A DNA stretch of 64,000 bases from Akkermansiaceae bacterium (GTDB lineage Bacteria > Verrucomicrobiota > Verrucomicrobiia > Verrucomicrobiales > DEV007), in the NCBI GenBank assembly GCA_024233005.1, contig JACKQE010000002.1, forward strand, positions 310,001-374,000, given 5' to 3'. The notes beneath the pieces are model-generated. The model was not told the origin of the DNA, ran no database searches, and saw only the letters and a program-made list of their open reading frames with translations. Position numbers and translations under genes: made by a program. Positions 24,728-34,361 of the stretch are shown here, one piece after another. Positions within the stretch are counted from its first letter, which is position 1; the number at the start of each line of letters is the position of its first letter.

Positions 24728-24922
24728 ATGGTGGCTTGTTCAGGAGGCGTCTCTCTGGCGAACCGCGTCGCAAAGTTGCACGATTTGTTCGTTCATGGGC
24801 TTTTGACCGAAGAAGAGTTCGCGGCAGCCAGGACGCGTGTGCTGAAGGAAGGGGTAGTCGAAGAGCGAAAGATCAGGTTTGCGATCAAGGCTCGAGACTG
24901 GCTGGCTTCAACGACGGCGTAG
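24728..24922 (+). CDS. Small SHOCT-like protein
   Basis: 64 residues from ATG 24728; an in-frame TTG at 24704 would add eight. The stretch VAKLHDLFVHGLLTEEEF with AAARTRVL after it matches the SHOCT (short C-terminal domain) pattern of two helices joined by GLLTEEEF. It stands alone and not as a C-terminal domain, and has no transmembrane segment, so its role is unclear. It lies just past tRNA-Cys, at the left border of a possible island. Confidence 0.55.
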   Translation: MVACSGGVSLANRVAKLHDLFVHGLLTEEEFAAARTRVLKEGVVEERKIRFAIKARDWLASTTA

Positions 24923-25114
24923 AAACGTTTGCTCCGGTGGTCTGGGAGCAATGTGCCGGCTCCCGCGCACTGCTGGCCGGCTTGGAAATCGGCGGTTCTC
25001 CCAGACCTGATCCCGTCTGGTGCCTGTTGCATGCTGGATTGACAATCCGTTGGTCTACAGTAAAAAACTAAACCTGCAAAAGAGGTTCAAGCCCCTAACC
25101 ATTGCCGAATCGCC

Positions 25115-26332
25115 ATGAAAGAGTTTTTCGTTCGTGTCCCGCTTATCGCGGTTTCGATCCTTGTGATCCTGTCCTTTCCGCTTTCCTCCCCAAGCCAGGA
25201 GGCCCCGGGAACCAGTCTGACGAAGCTCCAAAACACTTTCCTGGCCAAAAAGACCGAACTCGATGCGGCGCGGTTGGAAAAACGCGCCGAATTGCTAAAA
25301 CGATATGGCGACGTTCTCACCAGGATCAAACAGAACTACCAGACTGCCGGAAAACTGAATGAGACGGTGCTCGTTACGAAAGAATGGGATGCGGCACAGA
25401 AAGGCGAACTTCAAACTTGGCCAGCCACCGCTACCCCGCCGCCCGATTTGGGCAATGCCCGCAAAGTGGCCCAGGCTGAACTTGAGAAAATCGACCGCCA
25501 GCACGGCAATGATTTGGCTGAACTTGGTGGCCGCTATCTGAAGGCTCTGGAGGGACTCAAAACCACTCTGACCCAGGCCGGCAAGATCGACGAGGGTTTG
25601 GCCGTTGTGAAAGAGATCGAGAACCTCAACACCCTGTTGGAGCGTTTGTCCGAGGGACGGGGCACAGCGGGATTCAAACGCGATCTCCCCCCCGCTCTGC
25701 GGAAGGACTTGGTGGTCTATTTCTCCTTCGATGAAAAAGATGGGAATGTTCTTTCAAGCTCAATCGAAATGCCCATCAAGGGAATCCTTGAAGGCACCAA
25801 GTTTGTTCCGGTTGGCAAAGTCGGGGGGGCTCGCTATTTCTCAGGGAATCGCGACCGTGTGGCCCTCTCCTCACCGCTGCCCGACTCCAAAGAAATGACG
25901 ATTGCTCTCTGGATGAAGTTCCAAGGCGATCTCAAGACGGGCGGATTGTTTGCCGATTACGATGAGAAGAATGCCAACGACATGACTCTGTCATTGCTCG
26001 ACAGCAAGACGATCCACATCCGGGCGGACAAGACCGGCGGCGTCCTGATGGACGAGGTGAAGCTCCGCAGCAATTTTAGCGATGGCTGGCACCATCTTGT
26101 TTGGGTGATGGAATCCGACAAGTCCACCATTTACTTGGACGGACACCGGGAAGAAAGAGTAGCAAAGACTGCGACCAATATCGGATTTCACAAGGCCTAC
26201 ATCGGTTTCGGACACAACCAGAGCGAGTGGACCTACTTCAAAGGAGAAATCGATGAATTCATGTACTGGAGCCGCGCTCTCAGCCCCAACGAAGCGGCTC
26301 AAGTCTTTGGATTGATCTCTGACAACCCGTGA
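25115..26332 (+). CDS. Secreted LamG/concanavalin-like protein with coiled coil
   Basis: 405 residues. A signal peptide (MKEFFVRVPLIAVSILVILSFPLSSPSQ) is followed by a long helical coiled-coil region at about 33-180 (LTKLQNTFLAKKTELDAARL, LEKIDRQHGNDLAELGGRYL). A LamG_3-type jelly-roll domain spans 205-400, with markers LVVYFSFDEKDGNV, ALWMKFQGD, GWHHLVWVMESDKSTIYLDG and GEIDEFMYWSRALSPNEAAQV. Such proteins are abundant in Verrucomicrobia and Planctomycetes and probably bind carbohydrate at the cell surface. No catalytic residues are seen. Confidence 0.85.
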   Translation: MKEFFVRVPLIAVSILVILSFPLSSPSQEAPGTSLTKLQNTFLAKKTELDAARLEKRAELLKRYGDVLTRIKQNYQTAGKLNETVLVTKEWDAAQKGELQTWPATATPPPDLGNARKVAQAELEKIDRQHGNDLAELGGRYLKALEGLKTTLTQAGKIDEGLAVVKEIENLNTLLERLSEGRGTAGFKRDLPPALRKDLVVYFSFDEKDGNVLSSSIEMPIKGILEGTKFVPVGKVGGARYFSGNRDRVALSSPLPDSKEMTIALWMKFQGDLKTGGLFADYDEKNANDMTLSLLDSKTIHIRADKTGGVLMDEVKLRSNFSDGWHHLVWVMESDKSTIYLDGHREERVAKTATNIGFHKAYIGFGHNQSEWTYFKGEIDEFMYWSRALSPNEAAQVFGLISDNP

Positions 26333-26943
26333 TTCCGGTTCCTGCCGCGGAGGGTTGTAGGTCCGCAAACTCTACGACTCATCAGCCCCCGCATTAGCAT
26401 GCTCTGACGAGGGCTGACCAACTCCCACCAACCCCGGGCCTTCGGCGGAAAGGGAGTGGAATGGTTGAACGACGCGCTTTCGGCTACTGATGGGCACCTT
26501 GAAGCCGAGCGCGGGCCGCATGAGTATTGGCGGCCACGACTGCTTTGAGGAGAGGGGCAGAGTGAAGCGCTTGGTCGGTTTGCTCTCGGACGAGCCCGTT
26601 TTCTATTCCTACACTCAGCGGTCGTGATGTGTTGGAACTGAGCGCCAGAATACACGGAATGGATCCCGGTGCCGCACTGTGATAATTTCAAGCCCCTGAT
26701 CGTCCGCCTGGGCATGGCAGATCGCCGAAATGGCCCGGGGCGTCGCCGCAACCCTGAGAGCGCTCGCCACACGATAGTTTACCAACACATCCCGGCAATT
26801 TCGGGAACGGCTGCCATCCATTCCCCGATACGTCGCGGCGGCAGTCACAGGATCATCTCCAATTCGCCACCGCTTCCGTTACTCAATCCGGTAGCCCTGA
26901 TTCTCGCGGCGGGACGCTGGCGGGATTCTGTTGCGGGATGAGC
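26333..26943. other. Intergenic region with repeat R4, no gene supported
   Basis: About 610 bases between the LamG gene and the converging TolC gene. The reverse-oriented repeat R4 lies at 26421-26466. A minus-strand frame at 26615-26848 has a toxin-like ending but no convincing start or family match, so it is not called. Confidence 0.5.
26421..26466 (-). repeat. Stem-loop repeat, copy R4 (reverse orientation)
   Basis: On the minus strand it reads CACTCCCTTTCCGCCGAAGG followed by CCCGGGGTTGGTGGGAG. The CCGCCGAAGGCCCGGGGT block is identical to R2. The leading CTGCTAG-T-run part is mostly lost. It lies 18 kb from the other three copies. Confidence 0.6.
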
Positions 26944-28320
26944 TTACTTTGAGCTGGCGAACAGCGAATCCACCGTTTCCACCAAAGCTTTGTTCCAGCC
27001 GCCGGCCTGGGCTTTTGTATCCACTTTGGTCATCACCAGATCGTGTCTGGAATTGATAAGTTCCCTGACAGCGGCCTCGCTGGCAAGATAGGCATTGATG
27101 GTGTTGATATAAGTTTCCTTTCCTGCTTCATAGGCGCGGGCAGAGCTTTCCATGAGAATGCGGTTCTGTTCCACGAGGTCAGCGATGTCCGCGACGTTTT
27201 GTTTGGACGCGGCGAGGATGTCTTTGGAAGCCTTCCGGTTGCGCTCACTTTCGATGAGTCTTGCCTTCAATTCAGCTTGTTTGGCGAGCTTGAGGTATTC
27301 GTATTCCCTGGCTTTGGAGCGGTTGAGTCCGCGGTCGAAGAGATTCCACTTCAGGACCAGGCCAACTTCGTAAAGGTCTTGGTCAATAGCACCGCCAAAA
27401 GGTGAGTTCCCGTCCTTGATATATCCATCCTGGCCATAGACGCTCAGTGTTGGAAGGGAACGCTTCTTTTCCACCAGCGCCTGGCTGGCGTATTCTTCCA
27501 CCTCCGCACGGAGAGCGACCATTTCTGCTTTTTGGTCGATGTCCAATTCTTCGGATGACTGGGGATCGGATAGGCCGTTCACTGCGTCTGAATTCAGCGA
27601 GGCGGTCCTGATGTTCTCCGAATCGACGCCCAGAGTGGCAAGGGCGCGGTTCATATACTGTGTGAAGTTCGTTCTCTCGCGTTTCATGGCAGCGAGAGAG
27701 AGCTTGACGCTCTGCACATCGCTAATGGGAGCTATTTTGGCGTCGTTCTTCTTGGCAATGGCAGCTGACTCAGATTCCAGACGGCTGATGACCCGATCCA
27801 CGGAGTCGGTCAATTCTCTAAAACGAGCGAGTGTGAGGTAATCCTGAATGATATCCCGTGTCAGCATCTCAGTATTGAGTGCGCCACGAATCTCCACCTG
27901 CCTGGCTTTTGCCTTGGCGGCGTCAATGGATGGCCGGATGGTCGGGTCGTAAATGGGCTGATCCAGTTCGAGTTGGGCGCGGGTGCGGTCGAAACTGCCG
28001 CTGCCCGAGGGGAAGACGGGATTGCCACTTTCGCGGATCTTTTGATAAGCCACGCCTCCACGCGCGGTGAGGGTGATTTTGGGCAGATAGTTCCGCTTTT
28101 GGGTGACGATAGTTTGCTCGGCGGCCTTGTTCTGATACTCGACCATCTGAGCTGATGGGTCCGTCGCCATGATGGAGTTGTAAACTTCCATCAAACTTCC
28201 CGCCGTGCCCTGCGCGGGGAAGGTAAGAAAACAGGCAAGGGCCGCTGCCGCTTTGATCGGACGCATTGACCATGACGAGTGAGGAGAGCGTGCCGTTTGG
28301 ATGACGTCTTGTGTTGTCAT
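26944..28320 (-). CDS. TolC-family outer-membrane efflux protein
   Basis: 458 residues. The start is uncertain: ATG 28320 gives an 18-residue polar lead, while ATG 28266 begins directly with a signal peptide (MRPIKAAAALACFLTFPAQG). Two OEP repeats are visible, each with an alpha-helical barrel segment (residues about 45-240 and 260-455). Markers are EVYNSIMATDPSAQMVEYQNKA at the first repeat and ALVEKKRSLPTLSVYGQDGY, LKWNLFDRGLNRSKA at the second. It would form the outer-membrane channel. The adaptor and glycosyltransferase genes lie directly upstream on the same strand, so it is the likely exit pore for their polymer. Confidence 0.88.
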   Translation of the reverse strand: MTTQDVIQTARSPHSSWSMRPIKAAAALACFLTFPAQGTAGSLMEVYNSIMATDPSAQMVEYQNKAAEQTIVTQKRNYLPKITLTARGGVAYQKIRESGNPVFPSGSGSFDRTRAQLELDQPIYDPTIRPSIDAAKAKARQVEIRGALNTEMLTRDIIQDYLTLARFRELTDSVDRVISRLESESAAIAKKNDAKIAPISDVQSVKLSLAAMKRERTNFTQYMNRALATLGVDSENIRTASLNSDAVNGLSDPQSSEELDIDQKAEMVALRAEVEEYASQALVEKKRSLPTLSVYGQDGYIKDGNSPFGGAIDQDLYEVGLVLKWNLFDRGLNRSKAREYEYLKLAKQAELKARLIESERNRKASKDILAASKQNVADIADLVEQNRILMESSARAYEAGKETYINTINAYLASEAAVRELINSRHDLVMTKVDTKAQAGGWNKALVETVDSLFASSK

Positions 28321-28534
28321 GGTAACATTCTTCTAAAAATATCAGAAATTAAGAAGAAAGTAATAACAGGCAGTTGGAACATCCTGTCAATATGGATTTT
28401 ATGGGTATACGTTAAAATTTAAAATTGGTACAGAAATCCCATGCTGGTGCAGAATTTTTCTGTTCCCCTCCAAGCCCTGATTGGGGACTTTATTCTGGAA
28501 GGGAGCGCATCACAGAGGTCGTTTTCCCACGGAC
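28321..28534 (-). promoter_or_regulatory. AT-rich spacer ahead of tolC-like gene
   Basis: 214 bases, strongly AT-rich on both strands against a GC-rich background. It could carry a separate promoter for the TolC gene, or a break in the operon. No clear sites can be placed. Confidence 0.35.
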
Positions 28535-30229
28535 TTAGCGGGAGAGCAGCATGCGCTTCAGCAATGCCCACGCTGCCACTCGCGCGCTGCTATTTCTGAC
28601 CGTAATTCGGCTTTGCAGCTGGCCTCCAGGAATGGGCTTTTGCACACATGCCAGACAGGAGAAGAAAAGAAGCCAAAGGCTATAGAGAGAAAGGGAGATC
28701 ATCAGTCCAACGTCCCGATGCAAAAAGGCGAGGTCGCTATGTAATCCGAAAAAGTTCATTAGCATCCCTCCAGACGTAAGGAGAAGAAGGGCGAGAGGCG
28801 GCCAGAGAATCCTCCAGTAAATCAAGGATCGTGACAGGCTGAGTTCCTTTTTGGTCACGCTAAAAATTTGACTGCGGGGATTCAGGAGGAGGTTCCACAC
28901 TGCACGAAGAAAGGGAACCAGTCCCACGATGCGTCCGATTTCGGTTACAAAGGGGAGATTTTTTTTGCTGCTTAACATGTAGAGGCCATACACACTCAGC
29001 AGCATGCGGGGCCCCAGGACCACGAGGAGTTGCCCGTAGTCGGAATGAAAGGGGGCGATCCCAAACCACCAATACAAGGCGGGGGCGGCCAGGAGGCAGA
29101 GAGTCCATAATGTCCCGATATAATAGAGAACAGGGTCAAGAAAAAACACTCTGTCCAATAGAGAGAGTCCCTTGGCCCTCAGGGCGCCCCGTGGGGTGAC
29201 CAGGCACTGCAGCGTGCCGATGCCCCATCTCGTCCTCTGATTGACAAATTCTCCTATGTCCTGCGTTGCGAGTCCCGAACTTAATTTTTCGTTGAGAAAG
29301 CGTGTTTTGTAGCCCAGTGCCAGCAGGACATAGGTGCTGTGAAGGTCTTCCGTGATGGTTTCTTCAGGGAATCCACCGCTTCTTTCCAGGCACTCCCGCT
29401 TGATGACGAAGCTTGTCCCGTAGCAAAAAGCGTTATTCCAAGTGTCACGACAGGACTGCATGACGTCCGTAAACATGCACTGGGCCTCAGGCCATGCCTT
29501 CTCGCCCCCCAGATTGTATTGGATGGCATCAGGATTCAGGAATATCTGGGGTGTCTGAACGATCCCCACATCAGGCGCATCAAGCAGTCCCACCGTGCGC
29601 ATCAGGAAATTCGGCTCCACCGCGAAGTCTGCGTCAATCACACTAATGAGTGGCTTTTGAGTGTTTTTGATCGCGTGGTTTAGGTTGCCTGCCTTGAACC
29701 CCTTTCGATCAGGCCGGACCACGTAACCGATGGAGAAGTCGCGGCACATTGCTTCCAGCCAGGGACGGGCTCCGTCATCAAGAACAGATATTTTGAAATC
29801 AGGGTATTCAAGTCTGGTGGCTGCCAGAATGGTTCGCCGGAGAATCTCCGCAGGTTCATTATAGGTCGGGATCAGGACGTCCACGCCGGGGGCGGTCTGT
29901 CTTCTCTTCAAACGGTCCTCCGCCTTATCTGCTTCTGGGGTGCGGTCGCTTGGTTTGATGAGCAGGATGAAATGCCACGCCAGGAGGACCGTGGCGCTCA
30001 TTTCCATGGCCAAAAAAAACCATATCCAAATGGACTCGGGGTTGGTTGTCAGCGGGACCAAGGTCTCCTTAAACCTCCACGAAACATATCTGAAGTTGAG
30101 GAACTGAAATAAGAGGACCACGGCGCATCGCACCGGAACCCTCGACCATGCAGAACTGGGGAAGACCATCCACACCCCCAGAAACAGCACAATCGTCGCG
30201 AGGACTTCAGGGTAGAGGTCGGAAATCAT
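28535..30229 (-). CDS. Cellulose-synthase-like membrane glycosyltransferase (GT2, BcsA-like)
   Basis: 564 residues. There are four N-terminal and several C-terminal membrane segments around a cytoplasmic GT2 domain. Catalytic motifs are intact: DDGA at 151-154, DAD at 199-201, TED at 293-295 and QRTRW at 331-335, the processive-synthase set. The C-terminal c-di-GMP-binding PilZ domain of BcsA is absent. It should polymerise a UDP-activated sugar while extruding the chain through the inner membrane; the sugar cannot be told. The start overlaps the HlyD-like gene stop by four bases. No BcsB or BcsC gene is present; HlyD and TolC proteins take those places. Confidence 0.9.
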   Translation of the reverse strand: MISDLYPEVLATIVLFLGVWMVFPSSAWSRVPVRCAVVLLFQFLNFRYVSWRFKETLVPLTTNPESIWIWFFLAMEMSATVLLAWHFILLIKPSDRTPEADKAEDRLKRRQTAPGVDVLIPTYNEPAEILRRTILAATRLEYPDFKISVLDDGARPWLEAMCRDFSIGYVVRPDRKGFKAGNLNHAIKNTQKPLISVIDADFAVEPNFLMRTVGLLDAPDVGIVQTPQIFLNPDAIQYNLGGEKAWPEAQCMFTDVMQSCRDTWNNAFCYGTSFVIKRECLERSGGFPEETITEDLHSTYVLLALGYKTRFLNEKLSSGLATQDIGEFVNQRTRWGIGTLQCLVTPRGALRAKGLSLLDRVFFLDPVLYYIGTLWTLCLLAAPALYWWFGIAPFHSDYGQLLVVLGPRMLLSVYGLYMLSSKKNLPFVTEIGRIVGLVPFLRAVWNLLLNPRSQIFSVTKKELSLSRSLIYWRILWPPLALLLLTSGGMLMNFFGLHSDLAFLHRDVGLMISLSLYSLWLLFFSCLACVQKPIPGGQLQSRITVRNSSARVAAWALLKRMLLSR

Positions 30230-31449
30230 CTTTGGCCTCGCAGGGCGAGAGTTAGCTGGAGAAGGCCTTTTTCCGCCAGATTGGCCTTCGGCTTTGAGAT
30301 GAGAACCTTGGCCAGCTTGCCTATTTTTTCAGTTCCCAGATCCGCCTTGTCCGCCTCGATGGCCACGCGCAGCATCCAAGTATCCAGGGGAGTCGTGCTA
30401 ATGATGTTGGGGGGCTTCGTATAATTGTCCTGAATCTGAATGTCCACCACGCGTCCCTGTATGACCTGAGCTTCAGGAATGAGCTGGATCGTGGCATTGT
30501 CTCCGACGGCGATGCTGGTCATGAAATCCTGCCTGAAGAATGCCTCTACGAAAACGGAGCTTCCATCCGCCACGTCAACCACCTCCTGGCCCTCGCGAAG
30601 GTTCTCTCCGTTGACCACGTGACGTCTCCAGATGACACCGCTGATGGGTGTCTTCAGTTCATAGGCGAGGTCGGCTTCATGGTGCGTCTTCGCAGCGGCG
30701 ATCTTGTTTTCAACGACGCCGAGTTCCGATTGCAGATCAAGGCGCTGGACCCGAATTTTACCCAGTTCCACTTCTATGGCGTCGATTCTGGCAGAGCTCT
30801 CACTGATTTGGCCGCCTTCGCCCTGATGAAAAGCAGCAAGCTGTGCCTCTTCGCTGGCAAGGTCCAACTCCGCGGAGGTCACCACTTTTTCTGCCTCGAT
30901 GGTCTGCTGCCTGGTCTCAGACCACTGTGCGGCCGTTATGATTCCGTCTTTCAGAAGCGGGGCCACCCGTTTTTCAGAGGCCTGTTTCTCCGTGAGCGAC
31001 TCCCTGGCGATGCGCGCTTTCTCCTTTGCGGCGTTGAGATTTCTTTCCGCGGCTTTCATCGCGCCGTCGCGCGCGCTGGAGGCGCTTGTTTTGGCTTCCG
31101 CTAGATTCTGTTCGCGAGTCTCTATGAGCCGGTCAAGGCTCTGCATTTGCTCTTTAAGTTTCATCTGGGTGAACTGGCTCTGTTCCAGATCACGCTGGAT
31201 TTTAAGTAAATCGCGGGTCACTTGAGCTATTTGCCCGTTGGACTGCACGAACGTAGCGCCATTGGCTTGGAGATCGCTGATTTTTCCTGGATCACCCGCT
31301 TTGATGGTCACCAATTTCGCATTCACGATCGCGTGGCTGCTGCTGGGAAACACGGGAGGCAGGAAGAGCGCCCAGACTGAAACCCCGATCAGCGAGATTC
31401 CGAAAAGGACACGCGCCGTTTTGAAAAGTGATTCAAGCTTCAATCCCAT
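30226..31449 (-). CDS. HlyD/EmrA-type membrane fusion protein
   Basis: 407 residues. A single N-terminal membrane helix (FGISLIGVSVWALFLPPVF) is followed by a short lipoyl half (VTIKAGDPGKISDLQANGATF), a long coiled-coil hairpin at about 75-255 rich in Gln, Glu, Lys and Ala, the second lipoyl half (LKTPISGVIWRRHVVNGENLREGQ) and a beta-barrel domain (VFVEAFFRQDFMTSIAVGDNATIQL). This is the layout of periplasmic adaptors that bridge an inner-membrane pump and TolC. Its gene overlaps that of the glycosyltransferase, so the adaptor probably guides polysaccharide, as Alg44-type adaptors do. Confidence 0.88.
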   Translation of the reverse strand: MGLKLESLFKTARVLFGISLIGVSVWALFLPPVFPSSSHAIVNAKLVTIKAGDPGKISDLQANGATFVQSNGQIAQVTRDLLKIQRDLEQSQFTQMKLKEQMQSLDRLIETREQNLAEAKTSASSARDGAMKAAERNLNAAKEKARIARESLTEKQASEKRVAPLLKDGIITAAQWSETRQQTIEAEKVVTSAELDLASEEAQLAAFHQGEGGQISESSARIDAIEVELGKIRVQRLDLQSELGVVENKIAAAKTHHEADLAYELKTPISGVIWRRHVVNGENLREGQEVVDVADGSSVFVEAFFRQDFMTSIAVGDNATIQLIPEAQVIQGRVVDIQIQDNYTKPPNIISTTPLDTWMLRVAIEADKADLGTEKIGKLAKVLISKPKANLAEKGLLQLTLALRGQR

Positions 31450-31745
31450 TGATAGATTACTTAACTTAATCTTTTTTTACTGTCGACAAATATCATTAAA
31501 AATATAAGAATTGCGCCTCATTCAAAAAACGGGGTCCGAAGCAGAGTCTGGCAGATAATTTGCCAAACCCTCCGCAAGGCTCTCAATCCTCTCACACCAA
31601 CCTGGAAGGAACACTGGCCACTCCAGCGTCTCGATCGCTTTCTCCCTCCCCTTCGCCAAGCGATGTGTCCCGCCTCCTTTAAAATTGGCTGACCCGCGAT
31701 GGAAAGGCGAATTCCCGTCAGAAGGACTCTCCTCGGTTCAGCCCC
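31450..31745. promoter_or_regulatory. Divergent promoter region
   Basis: About 300 bases between the minus-strand HlyD operon and the plus-strand membrane protein gene. The left half is very AT-rich (31455-31535) and should hold the HlyD operon promoter. No defined operator is seen. Confidence 0.4.
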
Positions 31746-32411
31746 ATGACTCCCATCAAATTCGGCTTCCTTGGGCGGCAGATCCTTTTTGCGCTGGTGC
31801 TCACGATCCTGCTCTTATTCGGGACTGTCGCCTTGGTGATCCTCACGCCGGAGGGGCCGCTGGGATTGGTTGGCGTCATCGCCGCCTCCGGCTTTTACCT
31901 TTGGCTGCTCATTCGTCAAACGTCCGGCCATGGCAATGCGTCAATCGAAGAAGACGGGTTGCTTGTTGAACCGACTCGCTTCTCCATCTGCGGCGTGCGG
32001 CGTCTTTTGCGGATCCCCTGGGGCCGGATCGAAAGCGTCAACATCATCCATTTTGGAAATATCCGGCGTCCCTTCCTGATGCTGCGCAGGTTCACCCGTC
32101 CAAACCTGCTCCTAGTTTCCCTCGTTTCGGAATCGGATCGCGGCTTTCTGGATCATGTTCTCAAACAGGCCGTCGCATGGCACGGCGCGCATCCTGAAGC
32201 ACCGCCTCTGCGGCAGGATGACTTTTTTGCGGGAATGCTTTGGAAAAGCTTCGGCGCTCTGCTGATCGGCGCATTCCTGTTCTTCGTCATCGCCATCTTC
32301 CAATCCGGTCGCGCCGGAGAGTGGATCCTCTGGCTTCGGTTGTTCGGAATCAGTGGCCTACTTTTTCCGCTGGTGCGCCGCATTTTCCGTCCGACTGATT
32401 TCACACCATGA
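31746..32411 (+). CDS. Integral membrane protein, hypothetical
   Basis: 221 residues. Two N-terminal membrane helices (ILFALVLTILLLFGTVALVIL, LGLVGVIAASGFYLWLLI), a soluble middle of about 100 residues with a PH-like feel (LLVEPTRFSICGVRRLLRIPWGRIESVNIIHFG), then two C-terminal helices (FGALLIGAFLFFVIAIF, LWLRLFGISGLLFPLV). No family is assigned with confidence; bacterial PH-domain membrane proteins have a similar layout. Its stop overlaps the next start (ATGA), so the two are coupled. Confidence 0.7.
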   Translation: MTPIKFGFLGRQILFALVLTILLLFGTVALVILTPEGPLGLVGVIAASGFYLWLLIRQTSGHGNASIEEDGLLVEPTRFSICGVRRLLRIPWGRIESVNIIHFGNIRRPFLMLRRFTRPNLLLVSLVSESDRGFLDHVLKQAVAWHGAHPEAPPLRQDDFFAGMLWKSFGALLIGAFLFFVIAIFQSGRAGEWILWLRLFGISGLLFPLVRRIFRPTDFTP

Positions 32412-32710
32412 GTGATCCCACCGACCTAAATCCATTTGCCCGGCGCGTCAGCGAATCCCGGGTGGCGTCTCTCCTTCAGATCATTGCCGCTCCGCCAAAT
32501 GCCCGGCGTTCTCCTGCGGCCGGTGACTTGGAGGGTGACTTTGACCTCTGGTGTGATGGTGCGGCCTGCAAGTACCACACCGGTTCGGCCCATTGGGAAT
32601 TCGCCGACGGCACGACTGCCATGGCGGCTACTCCATGCGCCTGGCTCTGGGTGCGCATTTTTTTTCCTGACGGACAAAATGTCGAGGTCCGGCAGGCCCA
32701 TCTTGATTAA
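32408..32710 (+). CDS. Hypothetical protein, 100 aa
   Basis: Starts at the ATG overlapping the preceding stop by four bases. It is a soluble small protein with a Trp-rich C-terminal half (DLWCDGAACKYHTGSAHWEF, CAWLWVRIFFPDGQNVEV). No family is recognised. The coupling with the membrane protein suggests a shared function. The next gene begins 36 nt later. Confidence 0.65.
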   Translation: MSDPTDLNPFARRVSESRVASLLQIIAAPPNARRSPAAGDLEGDFDLWCDGAACKYHTGSAHWEFADGTTAMAATPCAWLWVRIFFPDGQNVEVRQAHLD

Positions 32711-32746
32711 ACCCGAAACTATCCGATCTAATATCCATCAAATCTC

Positions 32747-33970
32747 GTGAAAACATCCATCGCCGTCTCCATTCTCATCGCCGCCCTTTTGTCCGCAGTG
32801 CAGCCCATGTCTGCGCAAACCCCCGAGGCCGCCGCGCGACGCTCCGCCATCGAGTCCTTTTATCCGGTCATGATCCAGGCCAACAAAGACGGAAACTATG
32901 CCCAGGCTCGCTCCTTGTGTCAGAAGGCAATTGAATGGGAACCGCAGAATTGGCTTCATTACTACAACTTGGCATGCATCGAGGCGTTGGCGGGCGATCC
33001 CGATGCGGCGTTCGCGGCCCTGACTCAGGCCAATCTGAAAGGCTTTGCCGACACTGAGGGCCTTAACAGTGACTCCGATCTCGTCTCCCTTCGCATGGAT
33101 GCGAGGTTCCAAAATATCATGTTTCAGACCGCTCAGAATGCCATCAATCAAAAAGGAGCCCAGGCAAACACCACTCCAACCCAGACACCCGGTCCGAAGG
33201 CACCCGCCGCCGCCAAACCCAAGTTCGATCCCAATCGTAGGCTGACACCCGCTGCCCCCGCGGGCAAACCTGCGCCCTCTCTCTCCAGCGGCACGGGTCA
33301 GGCAACTGCACCGGCAGCAGCCAACCTGAGCGCCTCCGGACCCGTCGGATTGTATTTCATGACGCGCTATTGGCTCGCCACGCGCAGTCTCGAAAGGGCC
33401 ATCTGGTACTTCAGCCCGGACGGCATGGCTTATGAGAACCCCACCGGCGACTTCAGCGCCGCCAGTCTCTCGGCCACCGCCTCCGATCAAGGGCAGTTCC
33501 ACTTGGAAGGCAAGAACCTCGTCTTCACCCGTACCAAGGGAAAAAACACCGGCAAGCAAGATAGCTCGGAGTACGATCCCCAGCCCGAAGGTGGATTTTA
33601 TTGGAACACAGGCAGCTTCATCCCTGTGAAGGCACTCACCTCGGCCCGCAGCATCGTCGGCAAATGGCAGGGCGGCTTCTCCGTCATTGGCGCCGCGGTC
33701 GCCCGCACGCTCGATTTGCATGCCGACGGCAGCTTCAACCTCAGCGGAGGCGCGACCATCAGTGCTGAAAGCGACGGTAGCGTGGCCAGGGCCGGCTCGT
33801 CCGGACAGATTTCCCAAGGAACCTGGGACGTCTCCGGCTATTTCATGACGCTCACCGGCAGCGACGGAAAATCCCGGCGCTCGGTCGCTTTCCCGTTTGG
33901 TGATGGCGCCAATTCGGTCAATCCCGACAAATTCTATTTCGACGGCATCATGTGGTCGCCGCTGAAGTAA
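32747..33970 (+). CDS. Secreted TPR-containing protein
   Basis: 407 residues from GTG 32747, with a signal peptide (MKTSIAVSILIAALLSAVQPMSAQ). Residues 30-125 form TPR-like helices (NKDGNYAQARSLCQKAIEWEP, WLHYYNLACIEALAGDPDAA) ending in a DARFQNIM motif common to TPR ends. A Pro/Ala/Lys-rich linker (about 135-200) is followed by a beta-rich C-terminal domain (GLYFMTRYWLATRSLERAIW, GKWQGGFSVIG, SGYFMTLTGSDGKS) that resembles lipocalin-like repeats. Function unknown; extracytoplasmic. Confidence 0.78.
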   Translation: MKTSIAVSILIAALLSAVQPMSAQTPEAAARRSAIESFYPVMIQANKDGNYAQARSLCQKAIEWEPQNWLHYYNLACIEALAGDPDAAFAALTQANLKGFADTEGLNSDSDLVSLRMDARFQNIMFQTAQNAINQKGAQANTTPTQTPGPKAPAAAKPKFDPNRRLTPAAPAGKPAPSLSSGTGQATAPAAANLSASGPVGLYFMTRYWLATRSLERAIWYFSPDGMAYENPTGDFSAASLSATASDQGQFHLEGKNLVFTRTKGKNTGKQDSSEYDPQPEGGFYWNTGSFIPVKALTSARSIVGKWQGGFSVIGAAVARTLDLHADGSFNLSGGATISAESDGSVARAGSSGQISQGTWDVSGYFMTLTGSDGKSRRSVAFPFGDGANSVNPDKFYFDGIMWSPLK

Positions 33971-34361
33971 GCGCCGGATGGTGGCTCATGTCCGCGCCGC
34001 ACCAGTCAAGTCTCCCGCCCTCTGATGCATCCAATCCTCAGGCATCTTCATGTCGTGGATGCCTTTCCAAAGGTCGATCAGGAGAGCGGTCCCTCCTTCC
34101 AGGCTCGTTCACCTTTCGCGCTTTCATGAGAAGCAAGGGGGCGGGGGCATTTGAGGAGGGGGGAACCCAACGGGAGGCAATGGCGAATGACGGGAGGTAG
34201 GGAAGGGACGCACTTCAATGGTATCCCCTTTTTTCTTTTCTTTTTTCCGTCTGCACATCAGCCCGATTTCAAAAGAAAGGCATTTGAAAATAGACTCGTT
34301 CTGACGATGATTGGGAGAGTGCCGACTTTGGCAGCTCTCTTTACCTGCTAACTGCCAATTC
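33971..34361. other. Intergenic region, no gene seen
   Basis: About 390 bases ahead of the prolyl oligopeptidase gene. It has a G-rich stretch (34138-34200) and a T-rich stretch (34228-34247). No family-bearing frames, RNA genes or clear promoter could be supported. Confidence 0.4.

Noticed and set aside
26615..26848. Minus-strand 77-residue frame with a RelE/ParE-like ending (GLEIITVRHRDPF)
   Set aside because: Only the last few residues look toxin-like; the N-terminal part has no family features and no partner gene is present.
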